Source: Oscillospiraceae bacterium
Lineage (GTDB): Bacteria > Bacillota > Clostridia > Oscillospirales > Ruminococcaceae
Direction: 5' to 3'
Assembly: GCA_900768105.1 (NCBI GenBank)
Contig: CAAGBQ010000067.1
Location: 1-29,182, forward strand
DNA: 29,182 nucleotides
Shown piece by piece: positions 8,171 through 15,006 of the stretch (positions are counted from its first letter, which is position 1; every line of letters starts with the position of its first letter). A program made the translations under genes and the position numbers. Below the pieces are notes generated by a model. It had not been told where the DNA came from and did no database searches. It saw only the letters and a program-made list of their open reading frames with translations.

Positions 8171-8206
8171 TCCGCGTTCGGATTTTTGCCGAAGGCGGAT
8201 TTTTTT
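8171..8206 (+). terminator. Intrinsic terminator (attenuator) in the ABC-F leader
   Basis: The arm 8171-8181 pairs with 8189-8199 (eleven positions with one G/G mismatch) around a seven-base loop, followed directly by seven T residues at 8200-8206. It ends only eight bases before the GGAG of the ABC-F gene. A terminator inside a leader only makes sense if read-through is regulated. CTTTGCA (8150-8156) can also pair with TGCAAAG (8208-8214), which covers part of the ribosome binding site. CTGC/GCAG (8139-8142, 8154-8157) is a competing stem. Confidence 0.75.
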
Positions 8207-8224
8207 ATGCAAAGGAGAATATCT

Positions 8225-9748
8225 GTGCTTCAAATAAAAAACCTTACAATATATCATAAAAGGGACCTTCATATGCTGCTCAAGGATTTTTCCTTCGTGC
8301 TCAAGGACGGAGAAAAGGCTGCCCTAATCGGCGAGGAGGGCAACGGGAAATCCACTCTTCTAAAGCTTATTTATAATCCCGTGCTCATCGAAGATTATGC
8401 CGAATATTCCGGAGAGATAATAACCGGAAAAACGGTTTTCGGCTATCTTCCGCAGGAGCTTTCGGAAAGGGAAAAGGCGCTTTCCGTAACGGATTTTTTG
8501 ACGGAAAACGGCTTTTTTGAATTGCCCTTCGGCGACGGAGCCGACCTGTGCTCGAATGTGGGGATAGAATACGGGGATTGCTGGCGCGAACAAAATGTAG
8601 GCTCCCTTTCCGGCGGAGAAAAAGTAAAGCTTTCGCTTTTGGCGGCACTTTGCAAAAGGCCGGATGTGCTGCTGCTCGACGAGCCTTCAAACGATATAGA
8701 TATAGAAACCCTTGAGTGGCTGGAGCGCTTTATAAACACCTGCGGCCTTTCGGTGATGTATATTTCCCATGATGAAACCCTCCTTGAAAACACCGCAACT
8801 GCAATAATTCATATTGAACAGCTTCGGAAAAAGACCGTACCGCGGGCGACGGCGGTGCGTATGGGCTACGCCGAATATGTGCGCCGCCGTGCGGAGCTTT
8901 TTGAGCACCGGGAGCAGATGGCGCAAAGCGACCGGCGGGAATTTGACGAAAAAATGGAGCGCTTTCGCCACATCCGCGACAGAGTTGAGCACGAACAGAA
9001 CGCCATAAGCCGCGGCGACCCCCACGGCGGCGCAATGCTTAAAAAGAAAATGCATACCGTTGTTTCCATTGGGCGGCGGTTTGAAAAAGAAAAGGAACAG
9101 CTTACCGCCTTTCCGGAAAGCGAGGACGCAATCCTGCTCCGCTTCGGAGAAGGCTCCGCCGTGCCGCACGGTAAAACCGTGCTCAAATTGGATTTGCCGG
9201 TGCTCAAAGCCGGCGAACGAACCCTTGCCGAAAATATACATCTTGAGGTGCGCGGCGGCGAGCACATTTGCATAACCGGAAAAAACGGTACGGGAAAAAC
9301 AACTTTGCTGCGCCTTGCGGCGGCGGAGCTGCTTTCGCGCAGCGACATTGCCGCTGCCTATATGCCGCAGAACTATGCGGATCTGCTGCCGCAAACAAAA
9401 ACTCCTACGGAGTTTTTGTGCTCCGGCGGAAGCGGTGAGGAGCGCACAAGAGCGCGCTCCTATCTCGGCAGTATGCGCTTTACGCGGGAGGAGGCGGAGC
9501 GCCCCATAGCAGAGCTTTCCGGAGGGCAAAAGGCAAAGCTTTTCTTTGCAAAATTTGCTTTGGGCAGCTATAATGTGCTTATACTTGATGAGCCGACCCG
9601 CAATCTTTCTCCGCTTTCCGGACCGGAGGTGCGTGCCGTGCTCAAAAGCTTCGGCGGCACGGTAATCAGTGTTTCCCACGACCGCAAATATATAGCGGAA
9701 ACGAGCACCCGCGTGCTCAAGCTTACGCCGCGTGGGCTTTCCGAATAA
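8225..9748 (+). CDS. ABC-F family ATPase, probable ribosome-protection (antibiotic resistance) type
   Basis: 507 residues with a GTG start, set by AAAGGAG at 8211-8217. There are two ATPase domains and no membrane segment, the ABC-F arrangement of proteins that act on the ribosomal E site. Domain 1 has GEEGNGKST, signature SLSGGEK and LLLDEPSNDID. Domain 2 has GKNGTGKTT, signature ELSGGQK and LILDEPTRNLSPL, in place of the common EPTNHLD. The interdomain linker is charged and helical, with ISRGDPHGG and a KKK patch; this segment reaches the peptidyl-transferase region in resistance ABC-Fs. The attenuator-type leader points to antibiotic-inducible expression. Resistance to 50S-targeting drugs is the best guess, but a housekeeping translation factor is not excluded. 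Confidence 0.85.
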   Translation: MLQIKNLTIYHKRDLHMLLKDFSFVLKDGEKAALIGEEGNGKSTLLKLIYNPVLIEDYAEYSGEIITGKTVFGYLPQELSEREKALSVTDFLTENGFFELPFGDGADLCSNVGIEYGDCWREQNVGSLSGGEKVKLSLLAALCKRPDVLLLDEPSNDIDIETLEWLERFINTCGLSVMYISHDETLLENTATAIIHIEQLRKKTVPRATAVRMGYAEYVRRRAELFEHREQMAQSDRREFDEKMERFRHIRDRVEHEQNAISRGDPHGGAMLKKKMHTVVSIGRRFEKEKEQLTAFPESEDAILLRFGEGSAVPHGKTVLKLDLPVLKAGERTLAENIHLEVRGGEHICITGKNGTGKTTLLRLAAAELLSRSDIAAAYMPQNYADLLPQTKTPTEFLCSGGSGEERTRARSYLGSMRFTREEAERPIAELSGGQKAKLFFAKFALGSYNVLILDEPTRNLSPLSGPEVRAVLKSFGGTVISVSHDRKYIAETSTRVLKLTPRGLSE

Positions 9749-9761
9749 AATCAAACACGCC

Positions 9762-10140
9762 GCGGCAATTGAGAGCGAATCTCGGCTCCCCTGTGTATCT
9801 TAAGCAAGAATGTTTGTGCCGCTTTGCGGCGAAAACATTTTGTGTTTGGCGCTTTGCGCCAAACACAGGCGGCTTTGCCGCCCTTGCTACGATAAATGAC
9901 GGAGCTTCGCTCCTTATTGAAGGGTAGAAATTCCGAGCGCCTCCGGTGGAGGATGAAGCGAGGAATTTCGACTGCCGCCGTCCGCGAACGCGAGAATAGC
10001 GCAAGCCGAAGCGTGAGCGGTTAACGGCAAAGGGGCAAACCTGCGCCTTGATGCCGCCATCGGAACGGTACTTGCGTGACTGAAGGGTTGTATCGGCGAC
10101 CAGTGATAGCGTTTACACCGAACTTTTTGTGCAAGTCCCA
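9762..10140 (+). repeat. Most complete copy of the composite palindromic repeat; gene-free stretch
   Basis: This region, up to the end of mreD at 10203, has no supportable gene. 9762-9898 matches 29046-29182 with three mismatches, and 9950-10059 is identical to 1-110. Successive short hairpins are visible: GCCGC/GCGGC, GTGTTTGGCGC/GCGCCAAACAC, GGCGGC/GCCGCC and GGAGC/GCTCC. A larger palindrome has arms AAATTCC and GGAATTT at about 9928-9968. The modules recur separately elsewhere in the window, so the element looks like a mosaic of small repeats. No open transposase frame is present. Confidence 0.85.
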
Positions 10141-10202
10141 CACTGCACGGCATTGGCGCGGGGCGTTCGGAACCGGAAAGTTACAGTTACGGTCGTTTGA
10201 AC

Positions 10203-10727
10203 TTACTCTCTTGCTTCCTCCGGTTCAAAGCGGCGGTGAAGCGCACGGAAAAGAAGACACAGCGGCAGCGAAAACACCGTGGTCCATGCCGCCTGCGGTG
10301 CAATTACCGTATAAAAAAACTGTGCAAGACCCGCGTAATCATAGATTACGAAGGTGAAGAAAAATTCGAGCACGCTGCGGGCAAAAATCGCCAAAAGACT
10401 GATGAGCATCACATTGAGCACGCTTCTGCGCAGAACATAAATAAAAATCAAGCCCGCGCCGACGCAAAGCGCCATACAAAAAAGCGCGTTGAAACCGAAA
10501 ACGGTTTCAGCGGCGCAATCGCATAAAAGTCCCGCAAAAAATCCGAAAATTCCCGCGGCAAATTCACCCTCGTATACCGCAAGGCACACGCAGGCGGGCA
10601 AAACCAGTATGGGCGCAGTGCCGCCGATTTCCAAAAATCCGGGCGTGCTCTGGAAAATATAGAGTGCATAGATTATAATTGCATATACAGAAAATTTTAT
10701 TATTTTCCGTCTTAAAAGTGCGGTCAA
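10203..10727 (-). CDS. mreD: Rod shape-determining protein MreD
   Basis: 174 residues, very hydrophobic, with about five membrane segments and a charged end (RFEPEEARE), the size and profile of MreD. It is the membrane partner of MreC in the elongasome that guides lateral wall synthesis. The start is TTG at 10727, overlapping the mreC stop in TTGA, with AGGA a few bases upstream, so translation is coupled to mreC. It is the last gene of mreB-mreC-mreD. Sequence conservation in this family is low, so the call leans on order and topology. Confidence 0.88.
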   Translation of the reverse strand: MTALLRRKIIKFSVYAIIIYALYIFQSTPGFLEIGGTAPILVLPACVCLAVYEGEFAAGIFGFFAGLLCDCAAETVFGFNALFCMALCVGAGLIFIYVLRRSVLNVMLISLLAIFARSVLEFFFTFVIYDYAGLAQFFYTVIAPQAAWTTVFSLPLCLLFRALHRRFEPEEARE

Positions 10728-11617
10728 TTTCCTGCCCCCTCGCTTTGGCTTGCGGCGGAGCCGCCTTCGGAAATAGCGCCGCCCTGTCCGTTAAAGGATT
10801 TTATTACCAAAACATCGGTAACTCCGGCAATATCGGCGGCGGGTTCGATAATTGCGGAAAGGGAAAGCCCGTTTGAATCAAGGCTTACGGAGCGGACGGT
10901 TCCCACCACAAGGTTTTTTGGAAAAACGCCGCCGATGCCGGAGGTTACAACAAGCTCTCCGGCGGAAATGCCGCTGTTTTTCGGCAGATATTTAAGGCGG
11001 CAAAGCCCTTCCGAAGAAAGGGTTATATCACCGGTAACAATGCCGGAATCGCGCGCGGTTATGCCATAAACGCCAACCTCAACGGAAATGTCGATGACGG
11101 TTCTTACATGGGAATAGGTAAGGCCTACTTCCCAAACAATTCCCACAAGGCCGTCGGAGGTGATAACTGGGTCCGCGACCTCCACGCCGTCTATACGCCC
11201 CTTATCAATGGTAAAAGAGCCGAAGCGGCTTGTGGAATCGCGGCCGATTACGGTGGCGGTTTCAAAGTCATAATCGGGGTTATTTTCTTTAAGTTGCAAA
11301 AATTCACGGAACTGTTCATTTTCGCGCTTTATGCTTTCGTATTCCACAAGCTTGTCGTTTGCTTCGCGAAGCTGTTCGCGCAGGTTTTCGTTTTCAAGAA
11401 AAACTTCTTCGGTTCTGACAAACCGGTCAAGAAAGCCGTTTACCGAATTGCTCACGGAGCTGCTCAACTTCAGGAACGGCTGCGAAATTACGGAGAGTGT
11501 TTGGGAAAGGAACACATCCGCGTCGCCAACTGCGGCGGCGCGCACCATTACGGCAATTGCCAAAACGGCAAGGCCGCAAAGCACCTTAAAGCCCCAGCTT
11601 TTAAAAAACTTTTGCAT
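10724..11617 (-). CDS. mreC: Cell shape-determining protein MreC
   Basis: 297 residues. A membrane anchor at about 13-31 is followed by a coiled coil at about 70-110 (rich in EENLREQL-type heptads) and the beta-barrel MreC domain, with the typical YDFETATVIGRD and TSDGLVGIV stretches. It bridges the cytoplasmic MreB filament to penicillin-binding proteins outside. The tail from about 275 is Gly/Ser-rich. ATG at 11617 has AAAGGAAG nine bases upstream. The gene overlaps mreD by four bases and follows mreB after 136 bases, which hold a hairpin. Confidence 0.95.
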   Translation of the reverse strand: MQKFFKSWGFKVLCGLAVLAIAVMVRAAAVGDADVFLSQTLSVISQPFLKLSSSVSNSVNGFLDRFVRTEEVFLENENLREQLREANDKLVEYESIKRENEQFREFLQLKENNPDYDFETATVIGRDSTSRFGSFTIDKGRIDGVEVADPVITSDGLVGIVWEVGLTYSHVRTVIDISVEVGVYGITARDSGIVTGDITLSSEGLCRLKYLPKNSGISAGELVVTSGIGGVFPKNLVVGTVRSVSLDSNGLSLSAIIEPAADIAGVTDVLVIKSFNGQGGAISEGGSAASQSEGAGN

Positions 11618-11704
11618 CTGTGTCCGCTTCCTTTCAAAATAAATTTAAGATTGCGCCGCGGCAGGCTTTGTGCCGCAGGCACCGCCGCCCCGCATTTAGA
11701 AAAT

Positions 11705-11723
11705 ATGCCCGCGTGGCGGGCAT
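11705..11723 (-). terminator. Hairpin between mreB and mreC, possible partial terminator
   Basis: ATGCCCGC and GCGGGCAT pair perfectly (8 bp) around a three-base loop. On the minus strand a weak T-rich ATATTTTCT follows. The hairpin may lower transcription from mreB into mreC and mreD or stabilise the mreB 3' end, giving more MreB than MreC/MreD. Confidence 0.5.
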
Positions 11724-11753
11724 AGTAAATTTTCTTTAATTAAGCCGGCGATT

Positions 11754-12785
11754 TTAACCAAGCCGTCTTTCGCTGTCGGAAACAACCTCTTTGAGCAGGT
11801 CGAGGTTATCAAGCACCATGCCGGCGCCGGTGGCAACGCAGTCAAGAGCATTTTCTGCAATATAAACCGGCATACCGGTTTCTTTGGAAACAAGCTTGTC
11901 GATGTTGTGAAGCAGGCTTCCGCCGCCGGAAAGGGTTATGCCGTGGTCAATAATATCCGCGGAAAGCTCCGGAGGGGTGCGCTCCAAGGTCGATTTAATA
12001 GCATCCATAATGGAGGAAAGCGGGTCCGCAAGGGCGTCGCGTATCTCCTCGCTTGTGATGAACATATTCTTCGGAAGGCCGTCCACAAGGTTACGGCCCT
12101 TAATCTCCATTTCAAGCTCTTCCTCGAAGGGGAAGGCGGAGCCGATTGTCATTTTAATCGCCTCGGCGGAGCGTTCGCCGATAAGCAGATTATATTTTCT
12201 CTTTATGTAAGAGATGATTGCGGCGTCAAATTCGTCGCCGCCGACGCGGACGGACTTTGAAGCAACGATGCCGCCGAGGGAGATTACCGCAACCTCGCTT
12301 GTGCCGCCGCCAATATCCACAACCATGCTGCCGCAGGCATCCGCAACGGGAAGTCCGGCGCCGATTGCGGCGGCCATCGGCTCTTCGATTATGGAAACAT
12401 GGCGTGCGCCCGCTTTCATCGCGGCCTCTTTAACGGCGCGGCGTTCAACCTCCGTAACGCCGGAGGGAATACAAATTACCACGCGCGGACGGGCAAAAAC
12501 GGAGTTATTAAAAACCTTTTTGATGAAAATTTGCAGCATACTTGCGGCAATGTCAAAGTCGGCGATAACGCCGTCCTTGAGGGGGCGAACGGCGACAATG
12601 GAACCGGGGGTACGACCGATTACATCCTTTGCCTCCTGGCCGACATAGCGCACGGTATCGGTGCGGGTATCTACGGCGACTACGGAAGGTTCGCGCATAA
12701 TTATGCCCTTGCCTTTAGAAAATATAAGAGTGTTTGCGGTACCGAGGTCGATACCTATGTCCTGATTGAACATGGAAAATGACAT
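11754..12785 (-). CDS. mreB: Rod shape-determining protein MreB (actin-like)
   Basis: 343 residues, the usual MreB length. The actin-fold blocks are present: phosphate 1 GIDLGTANTLIF, phosphate 2 VVDIGGGTSEVAVIS, and the adenosine loop TLSGGGSLLHNID. It polymerises under the membrane and positions wall synthesis. The start at 12785 has GAAAGGGG nine bases upstream; an internal ATG at 12773 would give MFNQDIGIDLG and is a minor alternative. It heads the mreBCD operon, whose likely promoter is at 13093-13121. No radC or minCD gene is nearby. Confidence 0.97.
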   Translation of the reverse strand: MSFSMFNQDIGIDLGTANTLIFSKGKGIIMREPSVVAVDTRTDTVRYVGQEAKDVIGRTPGSIVAVRPLKDGVIADFDIAASMLQIFIKKVFNNSVFARPRVVICIPSGVTEVERRAVKEAAMKAGARHVSIIEEPMAAAIGAGLPVADACGSMVVDIGGGTSEVAVISLGGIVASKSVRVGGDEFDAAIISYIKRKYNLLIGERSAEAIKMTIGSAFPFEEELEMEIKGRNLVDGLPKNMFITSEEIRDALADPLSSIMDAIKSTLERTPPELSADIIDHGITLSGGGSLLHNIDKLVSKETGMPVYIAENALDCVATGAGMVLDNLDLLKEVVSDSERRLG

Positions 12786-12888
12786 TATTAAAAGCCCCTT
12801 TCGAGCGATAATTTTCTTAATTCAATAAATTTTATCAAGCTTTTTGCTGCCGTTGTACAAGGTTCGCGCCGCGGCAACGCCGTGCAAG

Positions 12889-12972
12889 CCTTCCCCTTTG
12901 GGGAAGGTGGATTTTGTTTTCGGTTTATCCGAAAACAAAAGACGGATGAGGGCCGCCCGCCGCAGGCGGGCG
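12889..12972 (+). repeat. Triple-hairpin repeat, copy 1
   Basis: Hairpin 1 is CCTTCCCC/GGGGAAGG at 12889-12896 and 12900-12907. Hairpin 2 pairs 12912-12923 with 12929-12940, twelve perfect pairs of a TTTTGTTTTCGG type. Hairpin 3 is CGCCCGCC/GGCGGGCG at 12954-12961 and 12965-12972. Hairpin 2 shares structure but not sequence with copies 2 and 5. The element lies in the inferred mreB leader. Apart from it and the mreB promoter, the 12786-13176 stretch has no gene. Confidence 0.9.
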
Positions 12973-13092
12973 TAACTTCTGCCGCTTCGCGCCGCAGCAA
13001 TGGCGGGGATTTCTTGCCCCCTGTGTAAGGTTCGCGCCGCATCGGACAAAGCCAAGTAAAAATCAGCAAGCCTGCCGCTTTTTATAACATCT

Positions 13093-13121
13093 ATTATAAT
13101 ATGTATCGCGGCGGCGCGCAA
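13093..13121 (-). promoter_or_regulatory. Probable mreBCD promoter
   Basis: Read on the minus strand: TTGCGC (13121-13116), 17 bases, TATAAT (13098-13093). The start site would be near 13086, giving a leader of about 300 bases that contains triple-hairpin copy 1. A weaker TTGATA-containing stretch nearer the gene (about 12829) lacks a good -10. Confidence 0.6.
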
Positions 13122-13176
13122 TAAAGGAAATGTGAAAAATGTGTTAAATATGCGGCGCGCAAAGCGGCGGAAAATC

Positions 13177-13599
13177 TTATTTTCCGCACTCGCCGAAAAA
13201 GCCGGCGTCCTCCAGCATATCTGCAAGGGTCGTTGAATCCACAACGGCATCCACTGCATCCTCTATACGCTTATAAAGTACATACGGCACGCAGTCGCCT
13301 GCGTGTTCACATCCGGCGGAGCAGCATTCCACCGGAGCAATGCTGCCTTCCGCGGCACGAAGCACATCTCCGGCAGTTATTTCCGCCGCGGGTCGTGCCA
13401 AAACATAGCCGCCTTTCACTCCGCGCACGCTTTTTACAATTCCCGCGCGGGCAAGGGGCATAATTATCTGTTCAAGATATTTTTCACTGATATTTTGCCG
13501 AGAGGAGATTTCTTTCACCGGCACGGGGCGCTCTGCGCCCTCTTTTGCAAGGTCAAGCACAAGCCGCAGGCCGTACCTTCCCTTGGTTGAAATCATCAT
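13177..13599 (-). CDS. Rrf2-family transcriptional regulator with a cysteine cluster
   Basis: 140 residues. The N-terminal winged helix has the Rrf2 signature ISTKGRYGLR, followed by ISEKYLEQI and the wing VRGVKGGYVLARP. A cluster ECCSAGCEHAGDC (four cysteines) sits where IscR-like members bind a [2Fe-2S] centre, although the spacing differs from the E. coli pattern. This favours an iron-sulfur or redox sensor over the cysteine-free CymR type. GGAGG lies eight bases before the ATG at 13599. No iscS, iscU or cysteine gene lies in the window, so its targets are unknown. It has its own promoter with a palindrome at the start site. Confidence 0.92.
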   Translation of the reverse strand: MMISTKGRYGLRLVLDLAKEGAERPVPVKEISSRQNISEKYLEQIIMPLARAGIVKSVRGVKGGYVLARPAAEITAGDVLRAAEGSIAPVECCSAGCEHAGDCVPYVLYKRIEDAVDAVVDSTTLADMLEDAGFFGECGK

Positions 13600-13620
13600 T
13601 TAGGGTTCCTCCAAATATAT

Positions 13621-13630
13621 CTGTTAACAG
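13621..13630. promoter_or_regulatory. CTGTTAACAG palindrome, candidate operator
   Basis: A perfect ten-base palindrome lies on the inferred transcription start of the Rrf2 gene, immediately after its -10 box. Rrf2 proteins often repress their own gene, so this is a candidate autoregulatory site. No second copy was noticed in the window. Confidence 0.45.
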
Positions 13631-13633
13631 TTT

Positions 13634-13662
13634 ATTATAGCACGCATTTTTACCGTTAGCAA
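13634..13662 (-). promoter_or_regulatory. Promoter of the Rrf2 regulator
   Basis: Read on the minus strand: TTGCTA (13662-13657), 17 bases, TATAAT (13639-13634), with a TGC just before it giving an extended -10. The start site would fall at about 13627, inside a palindrome at 13621-13630. Confidence 0.8.
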
Positions 13663-14210
13663 GCCGCCGCCCTTTAATTTTTCCTTAAAATCGCAGTAAA
13701 TATTTTCATCCGAAGGCGCGGCTTTGCCGCGCAAAGCACCGCTTTTGGCAAAATCAAGGTAAATGACCGCTGTAAATAATTTTAAGTATTATACTATGGA
13801 TTATGTAAACCAATACATCAAAAGAGCAGAAATGGCTTGATAATGCGGGTTTTCAGCGCGAACCTCGGCTTCCCTGTGCAAGGGGAGGTGGCAAAACCGT
13901 AGGTTTTGACGGAGGGGCTGTATCGGCGACCGGTGATAGCGTTTACTCTTTCTATTGTTTACCCCGCTCTTTTGTAACCAAAAGAAAAGCCGTTTCCATC
14001 CCGCCGCCGTCCCCGATGTGGACCCTAACGGCGTATTTTCAATATACCTATTTCGCCAGACCGTCCTGATGGCTCGCAGACCTTTCCGCACAGATAAAGC
14101 CTTGCCGCAAGGTAAGCGGTATATCAAAAACCCCCTCTGTCGGCTTCGCCGACATCTCCCCTAAATGGGAGTGAATTGCGCTGCCGCGGGTAACGCAGAA
14201 TCGCAAGTTA

Positions 14211-14293
14211 CGCCCGCCTGCGGCGGGCGGGCCCCATCCGTCACGATGTTTCACATCTGTGAAACATCGCGCCACCTTCCCCGTTGGGGAAGG
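14211..14293 (-). repeat. Triple-hairpin repeat, copy 2 (inverted)
   Basis: Hairpin 3 is at 14211-14218/14222-14229, hairpin 2 at 14244-14255/14258-14269 and hairpin 1 at 14275-14282/14286-14293. Hairpin 2 is the CGATGTTTCACA type shared with copy 5. The copy lies just downstream of the acetyltransferase gene's terminator. Confidence 0.9.
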
Positions 14294-14329
14294 CTTGCAC
14301 TGCGTTGGCATGGAGCAGAGCGCAAAAAA

Positions 14330-14358
14330 GCGCAGCCACCGCGTGCGGAGGCTGCGCC
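14330..14358 (-). terminator. Terminator of the Tim44/acetyltransferase operon
   Basis: GCGCAGCC and GGCTGCGC form the outer stem, with CCGC/GCGG inside after an A/A mismatch. On the minus strand the hairpin is followed by six T. It starts about 16 bases after the stop codon of the acetyltransferase gene. Confidence 0.85.
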
Positions 14359-14373
14359 TTCTCTATATTCGGA

Positions 14374-15006
14374 TTATATTTCTTCGCCGTCAAGCAGCTT
14401 TTGCAGCCGCTCGTAAAATTTTGAAAGGTGGAACCCATCCGTAAGGGCGTGGTGGGTAAGAATGTTTACCGGAAGCAGGATTTTTTCGCCCTGCTCGAAG
14501 AACTTTCCGAAAAGGATTCGCGGAATTCCGTCCGCGGGAATATCCATGGGCTGGGTCGCGTCGCAAAAGCTTATCCATGGAACGGAGGACACGAAAACAT
14601 AGCCGAGAAAATCATCGCCGTCATCCATACTGCGCGCCTTTATTGCGGCATCCTTGCGCTTTTCCGCATAGGGTAAAAATTCATCAAAGGGCATATCACA
14701 GCGCAGGTGGCAGTAGCAATAGGTTTCATCCGGAAGCGCAAGGGTATAGGTAGGTTCGCATACATCATACTGCACAACCCTGCCCTCCGCAATGCGTTGG
14801 CGAAGCTGCGGCACTGAATTCAGTGCCGCCATCGTCCTATAAAGCATGGTGTGGAAAAAGGGATAGTCTTTTTCCTTTATTTCCTTGCGGAATTTTGTTA
14901 TGTCCATATTTACGGTGAAGCCCACGCAGGGAAAAGCCATTTTTATAAAATGCTCGAACTGACCTTTGCGCGGGAAATTCTCCATATCAACATATTCCCG
15001 ATTCAT
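14374..15006 (-). CDS. Chloramphenicol acetyltransferase-like (CatA family) protein
   Basis: 210 residues, slightly shorter than typical CatA enzymes (about 215-220). The C-terminal catalytic motif HHALTDGFH places the catalytic His at 186 with Asp 190, as in the HHAVCDGFH block of known enzymes. The N-terminal REYVDMENFPRKGQFEHF and the FHTMLYRTMAALNSV region also match the family. The family forms trimers and acetylates chloramphenicol with acetyl-CoA, but many chromosomal members act on unknown acceptors. It starts in TGATG, sharing one base with the stop of the upstream Tim44-like gene, so translation is coupled. Coupling to a membrane protein argues against a recently acquired resistance gene. 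Confidence 0.85.
   Translation of the reverse strand: MNREYVDMENFPRKGQFEHFIKMAFPCVGFTVNMDITKFRKEIKEKDYPFFHTMLYRTMAALNSVPQLRQRIAEGRVVQYDVCEPTYTLALPDETYCYCHLRCDMPFDEFLPYAEKRKDAAIKARSMDDGDDFLGYVFVSSVPWISFCDATQPMDIPADGIPRILFGKFFEQGEKILLPVNILTHHALTDGFHLSKFYERLQKLLDGEEI

Larger units (their letters stand above)
13663..14373. other. Gene-free stretch with degenerate repeats
   Basis: No supportable gene is present here. A GCGCGGC/GCCGCGC hairpin is at 13716-13732. At about 13857-13950 there is a repeat with the CTGTGCAAGGGGAGG and GACCGGTGATAGCGTTTAC motifs shared with the window start. At about 14130-14170 an inverted CCCCCTCTGTCGGCTTCGCC-type hairpin element occurs, then triple-hairpin copy 2. An ORF across 13801-14127 on the minus strand runs through these repeats and is not credible. 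AT-rich 13740-13800 holds TATACT-like boxes without a matching -35. Confidence 0.7.

Noticed and set aside
9749..10202. Insertion sequence or MITE with a transposase remnant
   Set aside because: Inverted modules are present, but no transposase-like frame, clear terminal inverted repeats of the whole unit or target duplication could be seen.
13801..14127. 108-codon minus-strand ORF in the gene-free stretch
   Set aside because: It lies in repeat DNA, and similar peptide fragments appear from the other repeat copies, so it is a by-product of the repeats.
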